NCBI GenBank assembly: GCA_052387255.1
Contig: JBQTJI010000039.1
Span: forward strand, 1 to 64,000
Length of the DNA: 64,000 nt
Direction of reading: 5' to 3'
DNA from: JBBQXK01 sp052387255
GTDB taxonomy: Bacteria > Pseudomonadota > Alphaproteobacteria > Rhodobacterales > Rhodobacteraceae
Notes under the pieces: generated by a model
What the model saw: the letters and a program-made list of their open reading frames with translations, nothing else
The model's database searches: none
Told to the model about the DNA's origin: nothing
Shown: positions 6,182 to 15,192 of the stretch, one piece after another
Layout: every line of letters starts with the position of its first letter
Position numbering within the stretch: the stretch's first letter is position 1
Position numbers and translations under genes: made by a program

Positions 6182-8812
6182 ATGCGGTATCTGACGTTTC
6201 GCCAACCGGAGAAGACGCGCTACGAGGTCTGCTTCCTGCTGTCCCATCTCCAGCAGGCCGAGATCGAGCGCCACTACATCCAGCCGCACCTGGAAGTGCA
6301 CCGCGACAATCTCCTCGCCTATTCCCTTTACAAGGGGGAGAAGTCCACGCCGGTGAAACTCCAGCGGGAGTATCTCGGAGATCTCCTGCCAATGTTGCAG
6401 GGCCTTGGCGTCCGGTATCTGGTGGTCACCGACGGCGACTACTTCAAGACGCTGACGAAGACCGGATCGACCGAGGCGGGTCTGGGCTATGTGCTCGACT
6501 CGGCCGAAGTCCGCGAAGCCCAGACACCCGCCGGCGCCTTCAAGGTGATCTATTGCCCGAGCTTCCGCGGGGTCTTCTACAATCCCGAGAAGGTGCAGCG
6601 CGAGATCCGCATCGCCCTCGACGCGCTCAAGAACCACCTTGGCGGAACCTACATCCCGCCCGGCAACGACATCATCCGCTTCGAAGCCTATCCGCAGACG
6701 GCCCCCGAGATCCAGCACTGGCTCGAACGGCTGCTGGGAATGGACTGCGACCTCTCCGCCGACATCGAGGCGTTCAGCCTGAAGCACCATGACGCGGGCA
6801 TCGGGTCCATCTCGCTTTGCTGGAACCAGCACGAAGGGATCGCATTTCCGGTCGATCTGCTCGACGACCTGGAAGACCGCATCGTGGTGCGTTCCTGGCT
6901 CAAGAGCTTCTTCGAGGAGCTGCGCCGCCGCGGCCGCAAGCTGATCTGGCACAACATCAGCTACGACGTCACCGTCCTGATCTACCAGCTCTTCATGAAG
7001 GACCTGATCGACACCGAGGGTCTCCTGAACGGCATGGAGATCCTGCTGAGCACCTGGGACGACACCAAGCTCATCACCTATCTCGCCACCAACAGCTGCG
7101 CCGGCAACCGCCTGGGGCTGAAGTTCCAGGCCCGGGAGTTTGCCGGCGACTGGGGCCTCGACGACGAGGACATGAAGGACATCCGGGTGATCCCGCTGTC
7201 CGATCTCCTGCGCTACAACCTGATCGACGGCCTGTCGACCTGGTACGTCTTCCACAAGCACTGGCCGACCGTCGTGGCCGACAACCAGGTCGCGATTTAC
7301 GGGACCCTGTTCAAGCCGTCGATCCGCGACATCGTCCAGATGCAGCTGACCGGCATGCCCCTGGACATGGAGGAGGTGAAGCGCCTCGAGGTCAAGCTCT
7401 GGGACATTTCCCGGAATGCTGCGGCCAGGATGCAGGCCAACATCGGGGTCCAGCGCTTCGTCGCGGCCCTGAACCTCGCCTGGGTCGAGATGAAGAACAG
7501 CACCCTGAAGAAGAAGCGGGTGTCCCTTCTCGATGCCAGGGAGAGCTTCAACCCCAACTCGACGCCGCAGCTCCAGGACATCCTCTACAGCGCGGATCAC
7601 TTCGCGCTGCCGGTGATCGACCGGACGGACACGAAGCAGCCGGCCACGGGTGCGGAAACGCTCGAGAAGCTCCTGAACCGGACCAGCGATCGGGTGATCC
7701 TGGATTTCCTCCAGGCGCTGCTCGACTACAAGGCCGTCGACAAGCTGATCACCTCGTTCCTGCCCGCCATGCTGGCCGCGCCCAAGGCACCCGACGGCTG
7801 GCACTATCTTTTCGGGAACTTCAACCTGGGCGGAACGGTGTCGGGACGGCTTTCGTCCTCCAACCCCAACCTCCAGAACATCCCCGCCAACGGCAAGTCG
7901 AAGCTCAAGAAGGAACTGGCCAAGGCGGTGAAGGCCTGCTTCCGGGCCCCTCCCGGCTGGCTCTTCTGCGGCCTCGACTTCTCGTCGCTGGAAGACCGGA
8001 TCTCGGCCCTCACCACCCGGGATCCTGCCAAGCTCAAGGTCTACACCGACGGCTATGACGGTCACTGCCTCCGGGCCTACAGCTATTTCGGCGACCAGAT
8101 GCCGGACATCGACCCCACATCGGTGGCCTCCATCAACTCCATCGAGGTGAAATACAAGCCGCTGCGCCAGGACTCCAAGACGCCCACGTTCCTCCTGACC
8201 TATGGCGGCACCTGGATGGGCATCATGGACCAGCTCGGCTGGCCCGAGGCCATGGCCCGCATGGTCGAGGCGAGATACCATGAGCTCTACCGGGTCTCGG
8301 ACGAATGGGTGGCGTCCCGCATCGCCGAGGCGAGCAAGCAGGGCCACGTCGAGGTGGCTTTTGGGTTGAGGGTCCGCACACCGCTCCTGAAGCAGGTGAT
8401 CCTGGGAACCAGCCGGACGCCCCACGAGGCGCAAGCCGAGGGGCGGACGGCTGGCAATGCGCTCGGCCAGTCCTGGTGCCTCCTGAACAACCGGGCCTCG
8501 GCCGAGTTCATGGGCAAGGTCCGCAACTCGGTCCACCGCCTCAGCATCCGTCCCTGCGCCCATATCCATGACGCGCAGTACCACCTGATCCGCGACGACA
8601 TGGCCGTTCTGCGGTTCTACAACCAGCACCTGGTCAAGGCGGTGCAGTGGCAAGAAGACCCCCTGATCTGGCACGACGAGGTCAAGATCGGCGGCGAGGT
8701 CTCGGTTTTCTACCCGAACTGGGCCTGCGAGATGGTCGTTCCGAACGATGCTTCGGCTGAGGATATCTCTTCTCTTGCAGCCGAACATGTCTCGAAATAT
8801 TGCGGGAAATAA
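6182..8812 (+). CDS. Family A DNA polymerase with 3'-5' exonuclease
   Basis: Predicted 876-residue phage replicative polymerase. The exonuclease part shows Exo I (D194, E196), Exo II (N...D262) and Exo III (Y345...D349). The polymerase part shows motif A (D599, FSSLE) and motif B (R662, K666, F670, Y674, G675 with ideal spacing). Motif C is IHDAQY with D797. Motif C normally reads HDE; here the glutamate is alanine (A798), which is odd and may be a lineage trait. Length matches N4-type polymerases. It copies the phage genome with the neighbouring helicase, primase and SSB. Confidence 0.93.
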   Translation: MRYLTFRQPEKTRYEVCFLLSHLQQAEIERHYIQPHLEVHRDNLLAYSLYKGEKSTPVKLQREYLGDLLPMLQGLGVRYLVVTDGDYFKTLTKTGSTEAGLGYVLDSAEVREAQTPAGAFKVIYCPSFRGVFYNPEKVQREIRIALDALKNHLGGTYIPPGNDIIRFEAYPQTAPEIQHWLERLLGMDCDLSADIEAFSLKHHDAGIGSISLCWNQHEGIAFPVDLLDDLEDRIVVRSWLKSFFEELRRRGRKLIWHNISYDVTVLIYQLFMKDLIDTEGLLNGMEILLSTWDDTKLITYLATNSCAGNRLGLKFQAREFAGDWGLDDEDMKDIRVIPLSDLLRYNLIDGLSTWYVFHKHWPTVVADNQVAIYGTLFKPSIRDIVQMQLTGMPLDMEEVKRLEVKLWDISRNAAARMQANIGVQRFVAALNLAWVEMKNSTLKKKRVSLLDARESFNPNSTPQLQDILYSADHFALPVIDRTDTKQPATGAETLEKLLNRTSDRVILDFLQALLDYKAVDKLITSFLPAMLAAPKAPDGWHYLFGNFNLGGTVSGRLSSSNPNLQNIPANGKSKLKKELAKAVKACFRAPPGWLFCGLDFSSLEDRISALTTRDPAKLKVYTDGYDGHCLRAYSYFGDQMPDIDPTSVASINSIEVKYKPLRQDSKTPTFLLTYGGTWMGIMDQLGWPEAMARMVEARYHELYRVSDEWVASRIAEASKQGHVEVAFGLRVRTPLLKQVILGTSRTPHEAQAEGRTAGNALGQSWCLLNNRASAEFMGKVRNSVHRLSIRPCAHIHDAQYHLIRDDMAVLRFYNQHLVKAVQWQEDPLIWHDEVKIGGEVSVFYPNWACEMVVPNDASAEDISSLAAEHVSKYCGK

Positions 8813-8849
8813 ATCTACCGCAACCCTAACAAGATCAGGAGATATCAGC

Positions 8850-9878
8850 ATGGCGGCAACGCTGTCGAACACCAGTGGCATCGGCCTGGCCCTGGCGGTC
8901 TGGCTCGCCCACAGCGATTACTCATCGGGCAGCGAGGACCATCCGGGCAAGGATCTGATTTCGGCCACCTCGCTCCTGAAGCCGACCCGCCAGCTGATCC
9001 TGGCGAACCGCGCCGATCCCAAGGACCGCCAGCTCGACGTCATGGACATGATCCCCTCGCGTCTGGGTCATGCCATCCACGACTCCGTCGAGCACGCCTG
9101 GAAGCGCGGCTACCGCGAGGCTCTGGCGGCACTCGGCTATCCCGGCAAGATGATCGACAAGGTCCGGATCAACCCGCAAGACCATGAACTGGCCGCAAAC
9201 CCCGACATCATCCCGGTCTTCCTCGAGCAACGCTACTTCCGCGAGATCGACGTCGACGGGCATCCGGTCATCGTCTCGGGGAAGTTCGACGCCATCATCA
9301 ACGGCGAGGTGAACGACACCAAGACCACCTCGGTCTACACCTGGATCAAGGGATCGAAGACCGAGGACTATGCCCTGCAGGGCTCGGTCTACCGCTGGAT
9401 CAGCCCGTACAAGGTCACGTCGGACGTGATGCGCATCCAGCATGTCTTCACCGACTGGCAGCGATCCATGGCCAAGGCCAGCCCCGACTATCCCAAGAGC
9501 CGGGTGGTGGAGACCAAGGTCCAGCTGCTGCCGATCCAGGAAACCGAACACTGGATCCGCAATCGGATCCGCGAGCTCGTCGCGAACCAGCACCTCCCCG
9601 AACCGGAGATCGCTCCCTGCACGGAGAAGGATCTCTGGATGAGCCCGCCAGTCTTCAAATACTACGCCGACCCCAGGAAGGCGGCCGAGGGCGGGAAATC
9701 CACCAAGAACTTCCCGAACTATCCCGCCGCGGCGCACTACTGCAACCAGCAGGGCAAGGGCGTCGTGGTCACCGTCCCGTCCGAACCGAAGGCCTGCCTC
9801 TACTGCGCCGGGTTCGATCTCTGCACGCAGAAGGACGCCTACAACCTGCAACCCCAGACCGAGGGCACAGATGCTTGA
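8850..9878 (+). CDS. RecB-like PD-(D/E)XK exonuclease
   Basis: Predicted 342-residue nuclease of the PD-(D/E)XK fold. A central GKFDAIINGEVNDTKTT block supplies the catalytic Asp and the E-x-K-like active site. A C-terminal CLYCAGFDLC cysteine cluster resembles the iron-sulphur or zinc cluster of Cas4/AddB-type nucleases. It would process DNA ends during replication or recombination. I start at ATG 8850 because AGGAGAT lies seven bases before it; longer frames begin inside the polymerase gene. It overlaps the next gene by eight bases, and corresponds in place to N4 gp42. Confidence 0.8.
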   Translation: MAATLSNTSGIGLALAVWLAHSDYSSGSEDHPGKDLISATSLLKPTRQLILANRADPKDRQLDVMDMIPSRLGHAIHDSVEHAWKRGYREALAALGYPGKMIDKVRINPQDHELAANPDIIPVFLEQRYFREIDVDGHPVIVSGKFDAIINGEVNDTKTTSVYTWIKGSKTEDYALQGSVYRWISPYKVTSDVMRIQHVFTDWQRSMAKASPDYPKSRVVETKVQLLPIQETEHWIRNRIRELVANQHLPEPEIAPCTEKDLWMSPPVFKYYADPRKAAEGGKSTKNFPNYPAAAHYCNQQGKGVVVTVPSEPKACLYCAGFDLCTQKDAYNLQPQTEGTDA

Positions 9879-12105
9879 CACTGCCTCCACCCCGCCGATC
9901 GCCGATCACAGCCAGCCGCTGTCGGCCGGCGTCAACACCATGCTGCGGGCGCTCGACAACGTGGATCACCACCCGGTTCTCGAGCGCGTCGTGGACATCA
10001 TCCGCGACAAGACCTCGAACAAGGACAGCGCCTTCTTCCGTGTGGTGACAGCTTACTTCTTCGCCAAGATGGCGGCCTCCATGCGGGCAACCCTGAAGAC
10101 ACTCGACCGCGGCGACATTCCCGTGAACCTCTACACCATCGCCCTGGCCTCCTCGGGCTTCGGCAAGGGCCACTCGATCAACATCCTGGAGAAGCAGTTC
10201 CTCGCGGGCTTCCGGAACGCCTTCATGAAAGGCACCTTCCCGACCATCGCGGAAGACCATCTCTACAAGATGGCCTGCGACCGGGCCGCCACCTCGGGCA
10301 AGGATCCAGCGGAAGAGAAAGAGAAGCTCGACAAGGAGTTCCGTCTCCTGGGAGAGCTGGCCTTCAGCTTCGACAGCGCCACCACAGCGGCCGTCAAGCA
10401 GATGCGCCAGAAGCTCCTGATGGCCAACTGCGGAGCCATCTCTCTGCAGATCGACGAGATCGGCTCCAATCTCGTCGGCTCGACCGAGGCCCTGACGCTG
10501 TTCTTCGAGCTGTTCGACCAGGGCGAAGTGAAGCAGTCGCTGCGCAAGAGCACGGCCGACAGCCAGCGGGGCGAGGAGCTGGACGGCAAGACGCCGACCA
10601 ACGCGCTCCTGTTCGGCACCCCTGCGACGCTCTTCGACGGCCACATCGTCGAGAGCCAGTTCCAGCAGATGCTCGAGGCGGGCTATGCCCGTCGCTGCGT
10701 CTTCGGCTGGGGCGAGCGGCAGAACCACTCCGAACGCGCCATGGTCTCGGCCCGGGACAAGTTCCTGCACAAGACCCGTCCGCAAAATCACGCGGATATT
10801 CAGCAACTGTCGAACCACTTCTCCGGCCTGGCCGATCCCCGCCGCTACATGTGGCAGATCGACGTTCCGGAAGATGTCGGCATCGAACTGATCACCTACG
10901 AGGAGGTCTGCGTGGCCCGGGCTGCGAGCTTCCTGGCGCACGAGGAAGTGCGCCGCTCCGAGATGGAGCATCGCTACTTCAAGGCGCTGAAGCTGGCCGG
11001 AGCCTTTGCCTTCATCGACGAGTCGAGCGAGGTGACGATGGATCACCTCTACCAGGCCATCAAGCTCGTCGAGGAGTCGGGGCAGGCTTTCGAGCGCATG
11101 ATGAAGCGGGAGAAGAACTACGTCCGGCTGGCCCGCTACATCGCCGACCAGGGCACCGAGCTGACCCATGCCGACCTGCACGAGGCGCTGCCCTTCTACA
11201 AGTCCAGCACAGGTGCGCGGTCGGAGATGATGAGCCTGGCCACGGCCTGGGGCTACAAGAACCACATCATCATCCGGAAGTCCTTCAAGGACGAGGGCAT
11301 CGAGGTCTTCACCGGGGAGACGCTGCAGAGGACCGACATCGAGAAGATCAGCTTCTCCTGGTCCGATCACGTCGCCTTCGGCTTCAACCCCGATGTCGGT
11401 CCCTTCGATCAGCTGGGCACACTGGTTCAGGCCGACGGCCTGCACTGGTGCAACCACGCCTTCGAGAACGGCCACAGGACCGACGACAACGTCATCCCCG
11501 GCTTCAACATGATCGTGCTGGACATCGACAGCGGCATCCCGCTGCACGTCGCCCAGGACCTGATGAAGGGCTTCCGCTTCCTGACCTATACGACCAAGCG
11601 GCACACGCCCGAGGCGCACCGGTTCCGGATGATCCTTCCCACCAACTACGTCCTGAAGCTCGACCGGGACGACTACCGCGAGTTCATGAACGAGATCCTT
11701 GGCTGGCTGCCCTTCCCGGCACCGACCGACGAGGCGGCGAACCAACGCTCCAAGAAATGGCTGAGCCATGCGGGCGACGAGGTCTTCGTCAATCCCGAAG
11801 GCGTGCTGTTCGACGTGCTGCCCTTCTTGCCCCGGACCTCGAAGAACGAGACCCACCGCAAGACCATGGAAGGGCTCCAGTCGCTCGACAACCTCGAGCG
11901 CTGGTTCGCCCAGAGCATGGGACCGGGCAACCGCAACAACCAGCTCATCAAATATGCGCTGGCGTTGGTGGACGCTGGCTTCGGCTACCAGCAGGTCGAG
12001 GAAGCCCTGCTCTCCTTCAACAGCCGCCTGAAGTCCGGGCTGTCGGAAGACGAACTGCGCTCGACGATCCTCGTCACCGTCGCGCGGAAGATCCATGGCA
12101 AATAG
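9871..12105 (+). CDS. Primase-helicase: ATPase followed by AEP-like primase
   Basis: Predicted 744-residue replication protein, in the position of N4 gp43. The N-terminal half is a DUF3987-like ATPase: SSGFGKGHS (residues 94-102, Walker A-like) and QIDEIGS (D195/E196, Walker B). The C-terminal part has motifs of archaeo-eukaryotic-type primases: LDIDSG (D551, D553), TTKRHT (H578) and HRFR (R584, R586). It would unwind DNA and make primers for the family A polymerase. Most primase-helicases have the primase first and the helicase second; here the order looks reversed. The primase call rests on motif reading alone. Confidence 0.7.
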   Translation: MLDTASTPPIADHSQPLSAGVNTMLRALDNVDHHPVLERVVDIIRDKTSNKDSAFFRVVTAYFFAKMAASMRATLKTLDRGDIPVNLYTIALASSGFGKGHSINILEKQFLAGFRNAFMKGTFPTIAEDHLYKMACDRAATSGKDPAEEKEKLDKEFRLLGELAFSFDSATTAAVKQMRQKLLMANCGAISLQIDEIGSNLVGSTEALTLFFELFDQGEVKQSLRKSTADSQRGEELDGKTPTNALLFGTPATLFDGHIVESQFQQMLEAGYARRCVFGWGERQNHSERAMVSARDKFLHKTRPQNHADIQQLSNHFSGLADPRRYMWQIDVPEDVGIELITYEEVCVARAASFLAHEEVRRSEMEHRYFKALKLAGAFAFIDESSEVTMDHLYQAIKLVEESGQAFERMMKREKNYVRLARYIADQGTELTHADLHEALPFYKSSTGARSEMMSLATAWGYKNHIIIRKSFKDEGIEVFTGETLQRTDIEKISFSWSDHVAFGFNPDVGPFDQLGTLVQADGLHWCNHAFENGHRTDDNVIPGFNMIVLDIDSGIPLHVAQDLMKGFRFLTYTTKRHTPEAHRFRMILPTNYVLKLDRDDYREFMNEILGWLPFPAPTDEAANQRSKKWLSHAGDEVFVNPEGVLFDVLPFLPRTSKNETHRKTMEGLQSLDNLERWFAQSMGPGNRNNQLIKYALALVDAGFGYQQVEEALLSFNSRLKSGLSEDELRSTILVTVARKIHGK

Positions 12106-12138
12106 CCACGGATAACTCTTGCGATCTTCCATCATAAA

Positions 12139-12189
12139 TGCGAAATCACGATCCGTCGATAACATCGAAAGATCGTGAAGATTTTCGCA
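12139..12189. promoter_or_regulatory. Long imperfect palindrome before the Sak4/SSB genes
   Basis: A 51-base dyad lies in the 132-base gap before the Sak4-like gene. Outer arms are TGCGAAA (12139-12145) and TTTCGCA (12183-12189). Middle arms are TCACGATC (12146-12153) and GATCGTGA (12171-12178). Inner arms TCGAT and ATCGA (12156-12168) enclose a three-base loop, AAC. Twenty base pairs can form. Candidates are an operator, an origin, or a hairpin promoter for the virion RNA polymerase, which in N4 reads small hairpins with three-base loops. Confidence 0.6.
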
Positions 12190-12237
12190 ACATCTTCTTT
12201 TGGATGATCCCCCCTTCAAACCCCCAGGAACATCACC

Positions 12238-12963
12238 ATGATCTCGACCAATGACCATCTCGTCCTGATTGCCGGCGAATCCGGCACGGGCAAGTCTGCC
12301 AGCCTGATGAACCTGCCGAACCAGGAGAAGGTCATGTACCTGAACTGCGAGGCCGGTAAGAAGCTCCCCTTCCGCAACCGCTTCAAGAGCTTCGTGATCA
12401 CCGATCCGATGCAGATCTTCGAGGCCTTCGACCACGCGAGGAACAACCCGGCGTTCGACACGATCGTCATCGACACCATCACCTTCCTGATGGACATGTA
12501 CGAGTCGCTCTATGTTCTGCCCTCGGCGAACACGATGCAGGCCTGGGGGCAGTATGCCCAGTATTTCAAGGCCCTGATGCAGGACAAGGTCGCCTCCTCC
12601 GACAAGGCGGTGATCTTCCTGGGGCATACCCGCGCCGAGCTCGACGAGAAGGCGATGGAGATGCGGACTTCCGTGCCGGTCAAGGGCTCTCTCCGGAACA
12701 ACGGCATCGAGGCCTACTTCTCGACCGTGGTCGCCACCAAGAAGATCCCGGTCAAGGATCTCGAGGGCATGGATCCCGCGATGCTGCACATCAACGAGGA
12801 AGAGCGCCTGCTGGGTTTCAAGCACGTCTTCCAGACGCGGATCACCCGGAACACCATCGGCGAGCGCATCCGTGCGCCGATGGGCATGTTCACGCCGCAG
12901 CAGACCTACATCGACAACGATGCCGGTGCGCTGCTGCGCCACCTCCAGGAGTACTACGCCTGA
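12238..12963 (+). CDS. Sak4-like RecA-fold ATPase
   Basis: Predicted 241-residue phage ATPase of the AAA_24/Sak4 group, the counterpart of N4 gp44. Walker A is GESGTGKS at residues 13-20 and a Walker B-like IVIDTITF follows near residue 80. Sak4-type proteins are small RecA relatives that anneal or exchange strands and often work with an SSB, which is encoded next. The gene is preceded by the long palindrome and followed after 67 bases by SSB. No other domain is visible. Confidence 0.8.
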   Translation: MISTNDHLVLIAGESGTGKSASLMNLPNQEKVMYLNCEAGKKLPFRNRFKSFVITDPMQIFEAFDHARNNPAFDTIVIDTITFLMDMYESLYVLPSANTMQAWGQYAQYFKALMQDKVASSDKAVIFLGHTRAELDEKAMEMRTSVPVKGSLRNNGIEAYFSTVVATKKIPVKDLEGMDPAMLHINEEERLLGFKHVFQTRITRNTIGERIRAPMGMFTPQQTYIDNDAGALLRHLQEYYA

Positions 12964-13030
12964 TCTCCTGATCCGAGGAACGGCCTGCATCCAGGCCCGA
13001 GGCGTCCCACAAGCGTGAAGGAAAACCCCC

Positions 13031-13786
13031 ATGACCAAGATGTTCGGCGGCCTGACGTCCGCAGGACTGGAAAAGACCACCGATCGCCTGGGTGGCGGCG
13101 GTGTCTTGGACACCGATTTCTACACCGGCACGGTGAAGCTGGCCTATGCCGGCAAGTCCTCGGGCGGTGCCACCTCGATCACGGTCCATCTGGATCTCGA
13201 CGGCCGCGAATACCGCGAGACCTTCTACATCACCAACAAGGCCGGCGAGAACTTCTTCATCGACAAGAAGGATCCCAAGAAGAAGCAGCCGATGCCGGGC
13301 TTCGTCTCCGTCGACGAGTTGTGCCTGCTGACCACCGGCTTCCCGCTGGAAGAGCAGACCGCCGAGGACAAGGTCGTCAAGATCTACGACTTCGAGCAGA
13401 AGAAGGAGATCCCGACCAACGTGCCGGTGCTGATCGACGTCATTGGCAAGAAGGTCTCCGCCGCCATCGTCCGCCAGACAGTGGACAAGCAGAAGAAGGA
13501 CACTTCGGGCGAATACCGCAACACCGGCGAGACCCGCGACGAGAACGTCGTCGACAAGTTCTTCCACGCCGAAAGCGCGCGCACCGTCAACGAGATCCGG
13601 GACGGCATCGAGACCGGCATCTTCGCGGGCAAGTGGACCGAGAAGAACAAGGGCATCACCCGCAACAAGGCCAAGGGCTCGGAAGGCAAGACCGGCACGC
13701 CCGGCGCAGCCACCTCGGGCGGTTTCCAGCCTTCGGCCGGGAACCAGGCGGCCCAGACCCGTCCCTCGCTGTTCGGGCCCAAGTGA
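13031..13786 (+). CDS. Phage single-stranded DNA-binding protein
   Basis: Predicted 251-residue protein placed as N4 gp45 (N4SSB). It lacks the usual bacterial SSB signature but has the general make-up of phage versions: a beta-rich core (about residues 25-130) and a Lys/Gly/Pro-rich disordered tail. In N4 the SSB protects single strands, aids replication and recombination, and activates late transcription by the host sigma70 polymerase. The assignment rests on position between the Sak4-like and RuvC-like genes and on composition; homology should be checked. Confidence 0.65.
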   Translation: MTKMFGGLTSAGLEKTTDRLGGGGVLDTDFYTGTVKLAYAGKSSGGATSITVHLDLDGREYRETFYITNKAGENFFIDKKDPKKKQPMPGFVSVDELCLLTTGFPLEEQTAEDKVVKIYDFEQKKEIPTNVPVLIDVIGKKVSAAIVRQTVDKQKKDTSGEYRNTGETRDENVVDKFFHAESARTVNEIRDGIETGIFAGKWTEKNKGITRNKAKGSEGKTGTPGAATSGGFQPSAGNQAAQTRPSLFGPK

Positions 13787-13791
13787 CGCTG

Positions 13792-14283
13792 ATGTCTGTC
13801 TCGTCTCTCCTCATCGTCGGCATCGACCCCGGCAAGTCGGGTGCCATTGCCTTTCTGGAGCCCTCCAGCATGGCACTGCGCCTCGAAGACATGCCGCTGG
13901 CCAAGTCGACGACGGGGCGGGACGAGATCGACTTCCGCAAGCTCGGGGAGGTTCTCCTCCCCGTCACCACGGCCAACCGCCGCATCGCTGTCCTCGAGCG
14001 TGTCTCGGCGATGCCGAAGGACGGTGTCGCCGGTGCTTTTAGCTTTGGCCAAGGCTACGGCGCACTGCGCATGGCCATCATCGGCCACGGCTACGAAGAC
14101 CGGCTTGTCACCCCGGTCACCTGGAAGAAGCACTTCCGCCTCTCCAGGGACAAGGGCGTCAGCCGCGCCTACGCCTGCTCAAGGTTCCCGGGATATGCCG
14201 AGTATTTTTCCCGGGTGAAGGATGACGGCCGCGCTGAGGCGGCCCTCATCGCCCTCTACGGAGCTGAAGTTCTTGCTCCCTGA
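13792..14283 (+). CDS. RuvC-like Holliday junction resolvase
   Basis: Predicted 163-residue RNase H-fold nuclease. The catalytic acids appear as GIDPGKSG near the start, LERV around residue 67, and a C-terminal KDDGRAEAAL block. It would cut branched DNA before packaging and resolve recombination intermediates. The ATG at 13792 lies six bases after the SSB stop; a GTG at 13783 that overlaps the stop is an alternative. The length fits phage RuvC proteins. Confidence 0.85.
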   Translation: MSVSSLLIVGIDPGKSGAIAFLEPSSMALRLEDMPLAKSTTGRDEIDFRKLGEVLLPVTTANRRIAVLERVSAMPKDGVAGAFSFGQGYGALRMAIIGHGYEDRLVTPVTWKKHFRLSRDKGVSRAYACSRFPGYAEYFSRVKDDGRAEAALIALYGAEVLAP

Positions 14284-14308
14284 ACCCCCAGAAACACAAG
14301 AGAAAGCC

Positions 14309-14911
14309 ATGCGCATCATCCTTGAAGAACACGAGATCGAGGCGGCCATCGACGCCTATGTCCGCACCCAGATTGCTGTCCAGGAAGGCCAGCACATCAC
14401 CACCCGCCTGGCTTACGACCCGGGCACCACGAAGATCGACGCCCAGATCTACCTGGATCAGACCGGCAGCGTGAAGGCCAAGGCGGCTGCGCTCTACCGC
14501 GGCCCTGATGTCGGTCAAACGGCTCCGACCACCACGGTGAAACGCCCCCGCGGTGTCAAGGCCATCGAACCGGAAATCGTCCGGCCCGGCATCATCGGTG
14601 GGACGGCCCAGTCCGACGAGATGGCGGCCGCGGAGCCGCGTGGCATTACCGCCACCCCGGAAGATCGCCAGCCCGAGGCCGTTCCCGCCGTTCCCAAGAC
14701 CTCGATCTTCGCAGGCCTGAAGTCGGTCCCCAATGACGGTGCCACGAACAGCGACGTCGCGGCCGGTGGGGGCGCTCTGGTTCCCGAGGATGACATGGCC
14801 AACGGGGAACCGGCCGAGGCGCCTGTCGAACTTCCGGCCGCCGAAGCGCCGCCTAAGCCGAAGTCGATCTTCAGCTTCGGGGCGAAGCCAGTCTCCGCAG
14901 CAGGCGCGTGA
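14309..14911 (+). CDS. Phage protein of unknown function with disordered tail
   Basis: Predicted 200-residue protein. Residues 1-65 look folded (mixed helix and strand). The rest is a Pro/Ala/Glu-rich linker that ends with two short repeats, SIFAGLK and SIFSFGAKP. I recognise no family. The ATG at 14309 follows AGAAAG; longer frames run back into the resolvase gene. The stop codon overlaps the next start (TGATG), implying coupled translation. Confidence 0.65.
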   Translation: MRIILEEHEIEAAIDAYVRTQIAVQEGQHITTRLAYDPGTTKIDAQIYLDQTGSVKAKAAALYRGPDVGQTAPTTTVKRPRGVKAIEPEIVRPGIIGGTAQSDEMAAAEPRGITATPEDRQPEAVPAVPKTSIFAGLKSVPNDGATNSDVAAGGGALVPEDDMANGEPAEAPVELPAAEAPPKPKSIFSFGAKPVSAAGA

Positions 14912-15084
14912 TGCTGGTCCTCAAGGCCATCTTCATCGCGCTCCTGCTGCTCTGCGGGTATCTGATGCTGCCGCTCCTACTGGCTGTCATCGCCCCGCTG
15001 TTCGGCCTCACCGTCCTCGTCGGCCTCATCTGGTTCATCCTCAAGGTGATCCAGGAAGACGAACAGGACGAGAAGCAGGACTGA
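14911..15084 (+). CDS. Small two-span membrane protein
   Basis: Predicted 57-residue protein. Residues 3-48 are almost wholly hydrophobic and can form two membrane segments; the last nine are acidic (EDEQDEKQD). It starts within the previous stop codon. Small phage membrane proteins at such positions may alter host membrane functions, for example superinfection exclusion, but no function can be read from the sequence. Confidence 0.6.
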   Translation: MLVLKAIFIALLLLCGYLMLPLLLAVIAPLFGLTVLVGLIWFILKVIQEDEQDEKQD

Positions 15085-15192
15085 TCCAGGGGCGGGCTCT
15101 TGGGGACAGGAAGCCCGCTCCCCTTCTCCCCTTCGATCAAGAATACGGCCAGACCCCGCTGGCCCAATGACAAATATAGGCACCCAGAAACC

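Noticed and set aside
6050..8881. 943-residue open frame on the minus strand
   Set aside because: It is antisense to the DNA polymerase gene; its composition (Asp/Val/Leu/Gly-rich, no motifs) is that of a GC-rich shadow frame.
9769..13113. 1114-residue open frame on the minus strand
   Set aside because: Antisense to the primase-helicase and Sak4 genes, which have clear motifs; no recognisable domain in the antisense frame.
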